The notes under the pieces: generated by a model | Databases searched by the model: none | Seen by the model: only the letters and a program-made list of their open reading frames with translations | Told to the model about the DNA's origin: nothing | Position numbers and translations under genes: made by a program | Source of the DNA: Kosakonia quasisacchari | GTDB lineage: Bacteria; Pseudomonadota; Gammaproteobacteria; Enterobacterales; Enterobacteriaceae | DNA length: 64,000 nucleotides | Reading direction: 5' to 3' | NCBI RefSeq assembly: GCF_004331415.1 | Contig: NZ_SJOP01000003.1 | Span: 186,001-250,000, forward strand | Shown here: in pieces, positions 40,861-49,058 of the stretch | Layout: each line of letters opens with the position of its first letter | Position numbering within the stretch: position 1 is the first letter of the stretch

Positions 40861-41511
40861 TCAACGCGCGCGGATAAAGCTGCCGTCCGGCTGGCGGGTA
40901 AACAGCACCGGCTGACCGCCGGTTTCAATGGTTAACCCGGTCACTACGCCGTTGGCGTTCTGGCGGATTTTCACCATCTGGCCGCTTTGCAGGCTGCTGA
41001 GCGGTTTACCATCACCTTCCACTTTTGCCATTGCATAGACATCGGTTGGCGGCAGGTTGTGGTCGCGGAACAGTTGCGCCAGCGTTTTCCCCTCTTCAAC
41101 GCGGTAAGCGCGCCACTGCTGTTCGATTCCGCTGGAAGAGGGCAGCGTGTTCTGCGCTACATGCTGGCGCGGTTGCTGTTGCTCTACTGGTTGCTGCTGT
41201 TGTACGGACTCTTCCGCACTCGGCGCGGTCTGCTGCGGCTCGCTCACCACCTGCGGCGGTGTTGGTTCCGTTGTGGAAGGTTGCGGCAGTGAAGCGGTGG
41301 GAAGATTGAGTTGCGCTTCACGTGTACCGGTTGGCGCTGTTGAACGGTTGCTGTCGTCAGTTGACGGTAACAGAAAACCGATAATCACCAGCAAAGCCGC
41401 GAGGATCAGGCCGCGACGGTGCAATGGCGGGAGCGGGTCCATCAGGCGAAAATGCTCCGGGGCATGCCAGATTTTCACCAGGGTAGGTTTCAGTTCAAAT
41501 CGCCCGGGCAT
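40861..41511 (-). CDS. ytfB: Cell-envelope protein YtfB (OapA family)
   Basis: A 216-aa single-pass inner-membrane protein. Cytoplasmic residues 1-33 carry MPGRFELKPTLVKIWHAPEHF, one membrane helix spans about 34-50 (LILAALLVIIGFLLP), then a Pro/Gln/Thr-rich periplasmic stretch (about 70-125) leads to a C-terminal OapA/LysM-like domain (YRVEEGKTLAQLFRDHNLP onward). E. coli YtfB localises to the septum, binds glycans and affects division. ATG 41511 follows AGGAGGAAA. The linker is glutamine-rich and differs in length from E. coli (212 aa). Divergent from fklB. Confidence 0.92.
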   Translation of the reverse strand: MPGRFELKPTLVKIWHAPEHFRLMDPLPPLHRRGLILAALLVIIGFLLPSTDDSNRSTAPTGTREAQLNLPTASLPQPSTTEPTPPQVVSEPQQTAPSAEESVQQQQPVEQQQPRQHVAQNTLPSSSGIEQQWRAYRVEEGKTLAQLFRDHNLPPTDVYAMAKVEGDGKPLSSLQSGQMVKIRQNANGVVTGLTIETGGQPVLFTRQPDGSFIRAR

Positions 41512-41710
41512 GGCTTTCCTCCTGCTCCGCGTCATTTAAAGTCCTGTCTCGTTGAGTATATACACTTTATCCCGCAACCGCGGCGAGCGCTGTTTTTAAC
41601 TGCCTGAAAGTCGACAAAAAGCTGCATTTTGTGACCGCAATTCGGGATAAATCTTACTTGCTGTATTCTTTCCCTTTCCCTGCGATTTGTCATCTTTCCT
41701 GCGACAAAGT

Positions 41711-41739
41711 TTTACCCGGTGCAGTGCGGCTGTTATGCT
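41711..41739 (+). promoter_or_regulatory. Sigma-70 promoter of fklB
   Basis: TTTACC (41711-41716), a 17-base spacer and TATGCT (41734-41739), 36 bases upstream of the fklB start. Matches are 4 of 6 at each hexamer. Confidence 0.55.
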
Positions 41740-41774
41740 GCGCGCTACCTTAAAAAGCGATGAAAGGAAAACCC

Positions 41775-42395
41775 ATGACAACCCCAACTTTTGACACGAT
41801 CGAAGCGCAAGCCAGCTACGGCATTGGTTTGCAGGTAGGACAGCAGCTGAGCGAATCCGGGTTAGAGGGGCTGTTACCGGAAGCGCTGGTCGCAGGTATT
41901 GCAGATGCACTGGAAGGCAAACAACCCGCTGTTCCGGTAGATGTTGTCCACCGCGCGCTGCGTGAAATTCACGAGCGTGCCGACGCAGTGCGTCGTTCCC
42001 GTTTCGAAGAGATGGCGGCGGAAGGCGTGAAATATCTGGAAGAAAACCGCGAGCGTGAAGGCGTGAACAGCACCGAATCCGGTCTGCAATTCCGCGTTAT
42101 CACCCAGGGCGAAGGCGCTATCCCGGCACGTACCGACCGTGTGCGCGTGCATTACACCGGTAAACTGATTGATGGCAGCGTGTTCGACAGCTCCGTCGCG
42201 CGCGGCGAACCGGCTGAGTTCCCGGTTAACGGCGTGATTGCTGGCTGGATCGAAGCCCTGACGCTGATGCCGGTGGGTTCCAAATGGGAACTGACGATTC
42301 CTCATAACCTCGCGTATGGCGAGCGCGGCGCTGGTGCATCTATTCCGCCGTTCAGCACGCTGGTATTTGAAGTGGAACTGCTGGAAATCCTGTAA
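41775..42395 (+). CDS. fklB: FKBP-type peptidyl-prolyl isomerase FklB (FKBP22)
   Basis: Dimeric 206-aa prolyl isomerase and chaperone equal in length to E. coli FklB. The N-terminal FKBP_N helices (about 1-90, [23 protein letters not shown]) form the dimer, and the C-terminal FKBP domain (about 95-206) holds [18 protein letters not shown] and [19 protein letters not shown]. There is no signal peptide. ATG 41775 gives MTTPTFDT; an ATG five codons upstream is less likely since AAAGGAAAA lies between them. Confidence 0.96.
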   Translation: MTTPTFDTIEAQASYGIGLQVGQQLSESGLEGLLPEALVAGIADALEGKQPAVPVDVVHRALREIHERADAVRRSRFEEMAAEGVKYLEENREREGVNSTESGLQFRVITQGEGAIPARTDRVRVHYTGKLIDGSVFDSSVARGEPAEFPVNGVIAGWIEALTLMPVGSKWELTIPHNLAYGERGAGASIPPFSTLVFEVELLEIL

Positions 42396-42695
42396 TTTCC
42401 CGCATGAATGCCTCTTCCCGTCAGGGAAGGGGCTGTGCCCGCTGCGCTGATCGTTTGTTAATAAAACCAATACCAATAGATTATCTTGCAAATGGCGCAA
42501 TCGGGTGTATTTTTGTGAGCTATTTCGCGTTACCTGAGTGATATGACACTCACTTTAAACAAATATTTAACATTGTTTTTAATTCCGAGTATTCATCCCG
42601 CCGATTCTTACCTAATATCTTTGCGTCCATACAAGGGCGGAACACGCAACTAAAAAAGGCCAGTAGAGCCCCAACAACACAGACAGGAATACAAC

Positions 42696-44108
42696 ATGGT
42701 AGATCAGGTTAAAGTCGTGGCCGACGAACAGGCTTCGACTGAACAGTCGCTACGGCGAAATCTCACAAACCGGCATATTCAGCTCATCGCCATTGGCGGC
42801 GCCATCGGTACCGGGTTGTTTATGGGCTCCGGGAAAACCATCAGCCTCGCCGGTCCGTCGATCATTTTTGTTTATATGATCATCGGCTTTATGCTGTTTT
42901 TCGTCATGCGCGCCATGGGTGAATTACTGCTGTCGAATCTCGAATACAAATCCTTTAGCGACTTCGCCGCCGACCTGTTAGGGCCGTGGGCGGGGTATTT
43001 TACCGGCTGGACATACTGGTTTTGCTGGGTGGTAACCGGTATGGCGGATGTCGTCGCCATCACGGCTTACGCGCAGTTCTGGTTCCCTGGACTTGCCGAT
43101 TGGGTAGCGGCGCTGGCCGTTGTCGTCGTGCTGCTGAGCCTCAATCTCGCGACGGTAAAAATGTTCGGCGAGATGGAGTTCTGGTTTGCGATGATCAAAA
43201 TCGTCGCTATTGTCGCGCTGATTATCGTGGGTGTGGTGATGGTGTTGATGCACTTTAAATCCCCGACCGGTGTTGAGGCCTCTTTCTCGCATCTGTGGAA
43301 TGACGGCGGCTGGTTCCCGAAAGGTATCAGTGGGTTCTTTGCTGGCTTCCAGATTGCGGTGTTTGCCTTTGTGGGGATTGAGCTGGTCGGTACGACCGCA
43401 GCGGAGACCAAAGATCCGGAGAAATCCCTGCCGCGCGCCATCAACTCGATTCCGGTGCGCATCATTATGTTCTACGTTTTCGCGCTGATTGTGATCATGT
43501 CAGTGACGCCATGGCGCTCTGTGGTGCCGGATAAGAGCCCATTTGTCGAGCTGTTCGTGCTGGTTGGCATTCCGGCGGCGGCGAGCATTATTAACTTCGT
43601 GGTGCTGACCTCGGCGGCTTCTTCCGCCAACAGCGGCGTCTTCTCCACCAGCCGGATGCTGTTTGGCCTGGCGCAGGATGGCGTGGCACCGAAAGCGTTC
43701 GCTAAGCTCTCTAAACGCGCGGTACCGGCAAAAGGGCTGACCTTCTCCTGCATCTGCCTGCTGGGCGGCGTGGTGATGCTGTACGTCAATCCGAGCGCGA
43801 TTGCTGCGTTCACCATGATCACCACCGTGTCGGCGATCCTGTTTATGTTCGTCTGGACGATCATTCTCTGCTCGTACCTGGTGTACCGTAAGCAGCGCCC
43901 GCAACTGCATGAAAAATCGAACTATAAAATGCCGCTGGGCAAAATGATGTGCTGGGTGTGCATGGCGTTCTTCGCCTTTGTGCTGGTGCTGCTGACGCTG
44001 GAAGCGGATACCCGCCAGGCACTGATCGTGACGCCGTTGTGGTTTGTGGTGCTGGGCGCAGGTTGGCTGTACGCCGGTAAAAAGCGTTTGGCTAACCGCC
44101 AGCCATAA
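42696..44108 (+). CDS. cycA: D-serine/D-alanine/glycine/D-cycloserine permease CycA
   Basis: APC-family proton symporter with 12 membrane segments. The 470 aa equal E. coli CycA, and identity is high: RRNLTNRHIQLIAIGGAIGTG opens helix 1, and GIELVGTTAAETKDPEKSLPRA lies in the helix 6-7 region. It imports glycine, D-serine and D-alanine. In E. coli the mRNA is repressed by GcvB RNA with Hfq. The 300 bases upstream hold a 10-bp hairpin without T-run (42410-42433) and an AT-rich stretch (42450-42600), but I see no clear operator. Confidence 0.96.
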   Translation: MVDQVKVVADEQASTEQSLRRNLTNRHIQLIAIGGAIGTGLFMGSGKTISLAGPSIIFVYMIIGFMLFFVMRAMGELLLSNLEYKSFSDFAADLLGPWAGYFTGWTYWFCWVVTGMADVVAITAYAQFWFPGLADWVAALAVVVVLLSLNLATVKMFGEMEFWFAMIKIVAIVALIIVGVVMVLMHFKSPTGVEASFSHLWNDGGWFPKGISGFFAGFQIAVFAFVGIELVGTTAAETKDPEKSLPRAINSIPVRIIMFYVFALIVIMSVTPWRSVVPDKSPFVELFVLVGIPAAASIINFVVLTSAASSANSGVFSTSRMLFGLAQDGVAPKAFAKLSKRAVPAKGLTFSCICLLGGVVMLYVNPSAIAAFTMITTVSAILFMFVWTIILCSYLVYRKQRPQLHEKSNYKMPLGKMMCWVCMAFFAFVLVLLTLEADTRQALIVTPLWFVVLGAGWLYAGKKRLANRQP

Positions 44109-44131
44109 AAAAAGAGCCGCGCAGCGGCTCT
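44107..44131 (-). terminator. Intrinsic terminator for ytfE (minus strand)
   Basis: AGAGCCGC and GCGGCTCT pair around GCA. Read on the minus strand the stem is followed by seven T (complement of 44107-44113), so it ends ytfE transcripts; it overlaps the cycA stop codon. Confidence 0.85.
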
Positions 44132-44146
44132 AAACTTCCATGAATC

Positions 44147-44172
44147 AAGGCGCTCTCGGGCGCCTTTATTTA
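44147..44172 (+). terminator. Intrinsic terminator for cycA (plus strand)
   Basis: AAGGCGC and GCGCCTT pair around TCTCGG, followed by TATTTATT. It reaches into the ytfE stop codon, so the two convergent genes have interleaved terminators. Confidence 0.75.
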
Positions 44173-44832
44173 TTCACCAGCGAGGGCACGCGGGAACAGA
44201 TTGTTGTTTTCCAGACTGATGTGCTCCATTAGATCGTCAATCAACGTATTGATACCGTTATACATCGCCTTCCAGGTGGTGCAGGCTTCTGGTGGCGGCG
44301 TGACGTTATTGGTGATGTGTTTGATCACTTCCAGCAGTTCGCCTGCTTCATCATGCTCACTCTCCATGACGCTTATCGGCCCCATTGCCTGCGAACCCAT
44401 GCCCTGTTTGATCATCGGGAACAGGATCTGCTCCTCTTTCATCATATGGCTGGAAAGCTCCTGGTGCAGCATGGTCAGGTATTTGGTTAGGCCGCGCGGC
44501 ACGTTCGGTTTATCGGCGTGGACGCGCTCAACTTTGGTGGCTTGCAGGATCAGTTCCGGCAGTTGTTCGCGGTGGCGGTCATGGTAACGCACGATAATGT
44601 GGTCAATGATTTCCGCCAGCCCCGCCACGCGCCAGTCTTTTTCAATCGGCTGCTCGGCAAGCGTCGCTAGCTCGGCTTCGATGACGTCAATATCCAGCTC
44701 CTTGCGTGCCGCAGAACGTCCCAGTGTCTGCTTACCGCCGCAGCAGTAATCCATATCATATTTACGGAACAGTGCGGAAGCGCGGGGGATAGAGAGCGCC
44801 AACTCACCCAGGGGTTGATCGCGGAAAGCCAT
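44170..44832 (-). CDS. ytfE: Di-iron repair protein YtfE (RIC)
   Basis: Repairs iron-sulfur clusters damaged by nitric oxide or oxidants and can release iron for rebuilding. The 220 aa equal E. coli YtfE. The N-terminal ScdA_N domain has [10 protein letters not shown], and the C-terminal hemerythrin-like four-helix bundle supplies His and Glu di-iron ligands ([50 protein letters not shown]). Its promoter has an NsrR-type operator at 44855-44877, and nsrR itself is in this window. Confidence 0.97.
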   Translation of the reverse strand: MAFRDQPLGELALSIPRASALFRKYDMDYCCGGKQTLGRSAARKELDIDVIEAELATLAEQPIEKDWRVAGLAEIIDHIIVRYHDRHREQLPELILQATKVERVHADKPNVPRGLTKYLTMLHQELSSHMMKEEQILFPMIKQGMGSQAMGPISVMESEHDEAGELLEVIKHITNNVTPPPEACTTWKAMYNGINTLIDDLMEHISLENNNLFPRALAGE

Positions 44833-44854
44833 AGCAGTTACCTCATGTGGAATT

Positions 44855-44877
44855 TATAAGTTGTATTTTAAATGCAT
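44855..44877. promoter_or_regulatory. NsrR operator upstream of ytfE
   Basis: AAGTTGTATTT-T-AAATGCATCTT is an 11-1-11 near-palindrome. Read on the minus strand the first arm is AAGATGCATTT, which fits the NsrR motif AAGATGCYTTT; the other arm is degenerate at two or three positions. It sits 23 bases upstream of the ytfE start, in the promoter. Confidence 0.78.
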
Positions 44878-44945
44878 CTTTAAGGCGATGATATACCCCT
44901 TTTGGGGCAGCGGGAATTGCCTTATTCCTTTCTTTCGCGAAAAAA

Positions 44946-44961
44946 TGTGATATTCATCACA
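44946..44961. promoter_or_regulatory. Perfect CRP-type site between ytfE and a chemoreceptor gene
   Basis: TGTGATATTCATCACA matches TGTGA-N6-TCACA at all ten positions and is flanked by A/T. It lies 114 bases upstream of ytfE and 77 bases upstream of the -35 of the chemoreceptor promoter on the other side, so either gene may be the target. Confidence 0.7.
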
Positions 44962-45037
44962 AAAAATCTTACGAATTTAACATGTTGAATACAGGTGTTT
45001 TTATTGGAAATTACTGGATTGCGACCTGCATCACAAT

Positions 45038-45064
45038 TAAACAACTCCGCGCTGCTGCCGATAC
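45038..45064 (+). promoter_or_regulatory. Sigma-28 (FliA) promoter of the second chemoreceptor
   Basis: TAAA (45038-45041), 15 bases, then GCCGATAC (45057-45064) matches the flagellar consensus TAAA-N15-GCCGATAA with one mismatch. It lies 42 bases upstream of the start codon. Confidence 0.82.
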
Positions 45065-45105
45065 CAAAACTCCAGACAATATCCTGCACGCTATAAAGGC
45101 TTACA

Positions 45106-46761
45106 ATGTTTAAAAGAATAAAAGTTATTACTTTATTAATCATGGTTTTACTGGTGCTTGGTGCAATGCAGCTGATCTCCGCTGGCGTGTTCATCAGTGC
45201 GCTTAATAACGATAAAAACAACTTCAATGTTTCCCAGGTTTCCAGCCAGAACGTTTCCGAATTTACCGATGCCTGGATCAGCCTCAACCAGGCGCGTGTG
45301 ACGCTCAACCGCGGCATGTTACGTCTGCAAAGCAGCACCGCCAGCCAGATTAATGGTGGGCAACTCAGCGAGCTGGCAAGCAATGCGACCAACTTGCTCA
45401 ACGAAGCGCAAAAGCATTTCGAAAAGTACAAAGCGATCCCGGACACACCGGGGTTGGAGCCGAACTTGTCTAAAGATCTGGAAACCCAGTACGGCGTTTA
45501 CCATGCCACGTTGACGGAAATGAACCGCCTGCTGCTGGCGGGCAACCTGGAAGATATGTTCCGTCAGAATGCCGAAGCGAAACAAGTTGCCATGCAGAAA
45601 AGCTATCGTGCGTGGCGTGATGCGCAAACCGTCCTGGCGAGCGAAGGGATCAGCCAGAACGAACAGGATTATCAGCGTATTTTATGGATCCTCGGCACCG
45701 TGATGCTGGTCGTGCTGGTGGTGATTATCATGAGCTGGGTTGCAATGCAGCGCGTCCTGTTGAAGCCGCTGCATGAGGTGATGGGGCATATTCGTCATAT
45801 CGCGACCGGTGATTTGACGCATGACATAGATGCTGAAGGCAAAAATGAAATGGCGCTGCTGGCGCAGAATGTACAGGAAATGCAGCAGTCGCTGGTGAAA
45901 ACCGTGAGTGTAGTGCGCGATGGCGCAGACACCATTTACACCGGTGCGGGTGAAATTTCCGCTGGCAGCAACGATCTCTCTTCGCGCACTGAGCAGCAGG
46001 CCGCTTCTCTGGAAGAGACCGCTGCCAGCATGGAACAGCTCACCGCCACGGTGAAACAGAATGCCGACAACGCCCGCCAGGCGACACAACTGGCACTGAA
46101 TGCATCCGGTACGGCGAAGAAAGGCGGTGACGTGGTTGATGGTGTGGTGCGTACCATGGATGAGATTGCCAACAGTTCCAGCAAAATCGCGCAGATCACT
46201 AACGTGATTGACGGTATCGCTTTCCAGACCAACATTCTGGCGCTGAACGCGGCTGTTGAAGCGGCACGCGCGGGCGAACAAGGCCGTGGCTTTGCAGTCG
46301 TCGCGGGCGAAGTGCGTACCCTGGCGCAGCGCAGTGCGCAGGCAGCAAAAGAGATTAAAGGGCTGATTGAAGATTCAAGTAATCGCGTCAATGCAGGGGC
46401 AGCACTGGTGCATGAAGCCGGGGAAACCATGGCTGAAATCGTCAGCGCAGTCACGCGCGTGACCGACATCATGGGCGAAATCTCTTCCGCGTCTGACGAG
46501 CAGAGCCGTGGTATCGATCAGGTAGGCCAGGCCGTTGCTGAGATGGACCGCGTTACTCAGCAGAACGCCTCACTGGTGGAAGAGTCCGCCGCTGCGGCTG
46601 CAGCACTGGAAGAGCAGGCCGCGCGCCTGACTGAAACGGTGGCGGTATTCAAGGTCAACCGTACGCGCAGCGCACGCCGCCCGGCGTTAGTCACGCCAGC
46701 CAGCAAACCGCAGACCAAAGCAACCGAGAACGTCAGCGAAGCCAACTGGGAAACGTTCTGA
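45106..46761 (+). CDS. Methyl-accepting chemotaxis protein, Tsr/Tar type
   Basis: A 551-aa chemoreceptor in the Tsr/Tar mould. Membrane segment 1 (about 7-30), a periplasmic four-helix TarH sensor (31-190), membrane segment 2 (about 191-213), HAMP, and a signalling domain with the hairpin [29 protein letters not shown]. It ends in NWETF, the CheR/CheB tether. Arg64, Asn68 and Arg69 that hold the amino-acid ligand in Tsr/Tar are kept (ARVTLNRG), but the helix 4 pocket reads FRQNAE where Tsr has FDQPTQ, so specificity probably differs. Placed between ytfE and ytfF, where K-12 has no receptor gene. GGCTTACA precedes the ATG, with a weak ribosome-binding site. Confidence 0.9.
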   Translation: MFKRIKVITLLIMVLLVLGAMQLISAGVFISALNNDKNNFNVSQVSSQNVSEFTDAWISLNQARVTLNRGMLRLQSSTASQINGGQLSELASNATNLLNEAQKHFEKYKAIPDTPGLEPNLSKDLETQYGVYHATLTEMNRLLLAGNLEDMFRQNAEAKQVAMQKSYRAWRDAQTVLASEGISQNEQDYQRILWILGTVMLVVLVVIIMSWVAMQRVLLKPLHEVMGHIRHIATGDLTHDIDAEGKNEMALLAQNVQEMQQSLVKTVSVVRDGADTIYTGAGEISAGSNDLSSRTEQQAASLEETAASMEQLTATVKQNADNARQATQLALNASGTAKKGGDVVDGVVRTMDEIANSSSKIAQITNVIDGIAFQTNILALNAAVEAARAGEQGRGFAVVAGEVRTLAQRSAQAAKEIKGLIEDSSNRVNAGAALVHEAGETMAEIVSAVTRVTDIMGEISSASDEQSRGIDQVGQAVAEMDRVTQQNASLVEESAAAAAALEEQAARLTETVAVFKVNRTRSARRPALVTPASKPQTKATENVSEANWETF

Positions 46762-46783
46762 TAACGGTTGAATCGATCTCTTG

Positions 46784-46811
46784 AAACCCGGCATAAGCCG
46801 GGTTTTTTTAT
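46784..46811 (+). terminator. Intrinsic terminator after the chemoreceptor gene
   Basis: AAACCCGGC, loop ATAA and GCCGGGTTT form a 9-bp stem followed by a T-run, 23 bases after the stop. Confidence 0.9.
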
Positions 46812-47111
46812 ACCCATTTGAACACCACCTCCGGTGGAGGTGGTCAGCAACAGGTTTTGTTGTCTTTGGATTTAAATCGTTCAGAACAGGCCTGGACAGT
46901 TTATTAAGGCTTTTCGTTCGCCGGGTGCAGACAATGCCATCTGCTATGTAGATGTTTTTTTACGGCTCACTGAACACCATATGTTGAAACGTTTTTCTCG
47001 CGGGTTTTGGTTATGTCTGGGTGTCTTAGTATTCACTCTCACGGCATGGGTAGACGCTTTTTTACGGTTTTTGTCACACTTGTCGGCGCGAAACGCATGT
47101 GAAGGCGGCTT
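46812..47111. other. Gene-free stretch with a 9-bp hairpin
   Basis: These 300 bases lie between two genes ending here from opposite sides. They hold ACCACCTCC, GGT, GGAGGTGGT (46826-46846), a perfect 9-bp inverted repeat without a T-run. Two similar T-rich blocks, TTTTTTTACGG (46953-46963) and TTTTTTACGG (47060-47069), follow. A short open frame from 46981 runs into the opposite-strand gene and is not supported. I see no RNA gene. Confidence 0.4.
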
Positions 47112-48077
47112 TTACTCTGCACTCAGCGCGGTGACGCTGGCTTTTTCCGGCTTCGACAGTACTGCCATTAGCACGCCGCCGACCAATAAGACAATGCCGC
47201 AAGCGGTGAGCAGCGGCGGCAAGCTGTGGCGCAGCAGAAAGGTATAGAGCAGCCCGGCCAGCGTTTCGAAGACGATCAGCGGGCCGACAATTACCGTTGG
47301 AAGCCGCTGGCAGGCAATGTTCCAGCATAACGCGCCCACCCACGAGCAGAGCACCGCAATGGTGAACATCAGCGTGATAAACACCAGCGGACGTGGGCCG
47401 AAGGGCAGGGTGAAATCGGGTTGCTGCACACCAAGCCACAGACACGCCGCAAGGTAGCCCACCAGTGAAACCGGTAGCGTCACCAGCGCTTGCGCCGTCG
47501 CCCACATCATCGGGTTTTTGTCCGGGTTTTCACGCAGCCAGCGAGCATTGCGCAGCGCATACCAGGCCCAGCAAGCGACCGAGGTGAAAGCCAGCACAAT
47601 ACCGGAACCGTAGCGCCACCCGCTGAAATTGGGCAGGCCCTGGCGCAGTTCGGCGATATTCACGCAGCCTAAGCCAAGCGCAATGCAGAGCAGCGCAGGA
47701 GCAAGCTTTCGCCATGCGAGTTTGCCGTCACGCTGACTGTAGAGCAGGTTGGCGCACACCGGGATCACCACCGGCAGCGTGGCGATAATCATCGTCGACA
47801 CCGGCGCGCCCGTGCGCTGAATGGCGCTTGCCAGGCAGACGTAATAGATAAGGTTGCCCATGATTGTCAGCCATAAGGCCGTGAACCAGTCGCTGCGCGT
47901 AAGCTGGCGCAGCCGTGCGCGGCCCAGCCACGCCAGCGGCAGGGCGATAATCCCCAGCGCCAGATAGCGCCCGGTGGATTGCAGCGCCGCCGGGTAATCC
48001 GGCACGATCAACGGGCCGACAAAAATAAGCCCCCACAACAGCCCGGCAAGCAGGGCATACAACACGCCACTAATCAT
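47112..48077 (-). CDS. ytfF: EamA/DMT-family inner-membrane protein YtfF
   Basis: A 321-aa protein equal in length to E. coli YtfF with about ten membrane segments in two EamA halves. Conserved stretches include MISGVLYALLAGLLWGLIFVG at the start, IQRTGAPVSTMIIATLPVVIPV and the second repeat LCSWVGALCWNIACQRLPTVIVGPLIVFE. A cation or metabolite exporter by family; the substrate is unknown. It starts 75 bases after an AraC-type regulator on the same strand. Confidence 0.92.
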   Translation of the reverse strand: MISGVLYALLAGLLWGLIFVGPLIVPDYPAALQSTGRYLALGIIALPLAWLGRARLRQLTRSDWFTALWLTIMGNLIYYVCLASAIQRTGAPVSTMIIATLPVVIPVCANLLYSQRDGKLAWRKLAPALLCIALGLGCVNIAELRQGLPNFSGWRYGSGIVLAFTSVACWAWYALRNARWLRENPDKNPMMWATAQALVTLPVSLVGYLAACLWLGVQQPDFTLPFGPRPLVFITLMFTIAVLCSWVGALCWNIACQRLPTVIVGPLIVFETLAGLLYTFLLRHSLPPLLTACGIVLLVGGVLMAVLSKPEKASVTALSAE

Positions 48078-48152
48078 CTTTTCACCTACGTTTACATTGG
48101 CAGCGGACAGTGTAGGAGAGCAACGCGTGGGAATATTGTATGAGATTGCGCA

Positions 48153-48977
48153 TTAACGGCGCGTGACCTGCTTTTGGTAGCGCACCGGCGTGATGCCATA
48201 GCGGTGCGTAAACGCGCGGGTCAGATGCGACTGATCGGTAAGGCCGGTAACGGCGGCGACATCGGCAGCGGGCATGCCCTGGGTCAGGAACGATTTGGCG
48301 CGCCACAGGCGGATGGCCATCAGCATCTGGTGCGGGGTGACATGAAAATACGCCTTGAACTGGCGTTGAAAATGGTACGGGCTGAGCGCCGCCACTTTCG
48401 CCAACTCATCAAGCGTCAGGCTGTGCATATAGTTGTCATGCAGGTAATCGCGTACGCGCTCAAACCGGTGTGCGCCTTCCGGGCGCTGCGGCGCATGGTG
48501 GGCCAGCGGGCGAAATGTATCGATAAGATCCAGCAAAATCCCCTGTTGCGTCAGCGGATCGTCGGTGTGCCACAAGCCGTGGATCTGCGTGCAGATTTGC
48601 CGGGTGCGCAACGGATCGTGACGCATCACATCGCTAAACCACCAGTGGCGGATCCCGGTCACTTCTTCCAGGAGATCTGGCTCAAGGTAAACCATGCGAT
48701 AGCGCCAGCCGTCGGCGGTTTCCGCTTCGCCGGTGTGCAGCTCGTCAGGGTTCATGGTGACCACAGAATGCACCGGCGCGACATATTGTGTGCCGCGATA
48801 ACGAAAGCGTTCAGCTCCGGCTTCGATCGCGCCAATGCCAAACGCTTCATGGGTGTGCGGTTCAAAGGCATAGCGGGAGATATGCGCGTGATACAACTCA
48901 ACCCCTGGCAGTAACGCCAGGTGGCGAAAGCGCGCGCAATCTCGCTCATCAGTAAACTGCTCGGGTACGCCTTCCAC
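48153..48977 (-). CDS. AraC-family transcriptional regulator
   Basis: A 274-aa regulator with an N-terminal AraC-binding cupin (about 20-110, HISRYAFEPHTHEAFGIGAIE, MNPDELHTGEAE) and two C-terminal helix-turn-helix motifs (about 180-272: LTLDELAKVAALSPYHFQRQFK and MPAADVAAVTGLTDQSHLTRAF). The start is GTG at 48977 with GGAGAGAGACA upstream. It directly precedes ytfF on the same strand, a regulator-plus-DMT-exporter pairing common for amino-acid or drug exporters; it probably controls ytfF. E. coli K-12 lacks it here. Ligand unknown. Confidence 0.86.
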   Translation of the reverse strand: MEGVPEQFTDERDCARFRHLALLPGVELYHAHISRYAFEPHTHEAFGIGAIEAGAERFRYRGTQYVAPVHSVVTMNPDELHTGEAETADGWRYRMVYLEPDLLEEVTGIRHWWFSDVMRHDPLRTRQICTQIHGLWHTDDPLTQQGILLDLIDTFRPLAHHAPQRPEGAHRFERVRDYLHDNYMHSLTLDELAKVAALSPYHFQRQFKAYFHVTPHQMLMAIRLWRAKSFLTQGMPAADVAAVTGLTDQSHLTRAFTHRYGITPVRYQKQVTRR

Positions 48978-49058
48978 TGTCTCTCTCCATACCGGTCATC
49001 CCTTCATTATTAGGGATGGCCCGGCGGGAGGCTACAAAAATTAACCACTTTGTAACCT

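Noticed and set aside
42410..42433. A 10-bp hairpin after fklB (GCCTCTTCCC / GGGAAGGGGC).
   Set aside because: There is no T-run after it, so I did not call a terminator. It may be a transcript-end stabiliser.
46981..47247. An 88-codon open frame with a hydrophobic, basic start (MLKRFSRGFWLC).
   Set aside because: It runs 136 bases into the opposite strand of ytfF, its second half has no protein-like character, and there is no ribosome-binding site. The first 40 codons may be chance.
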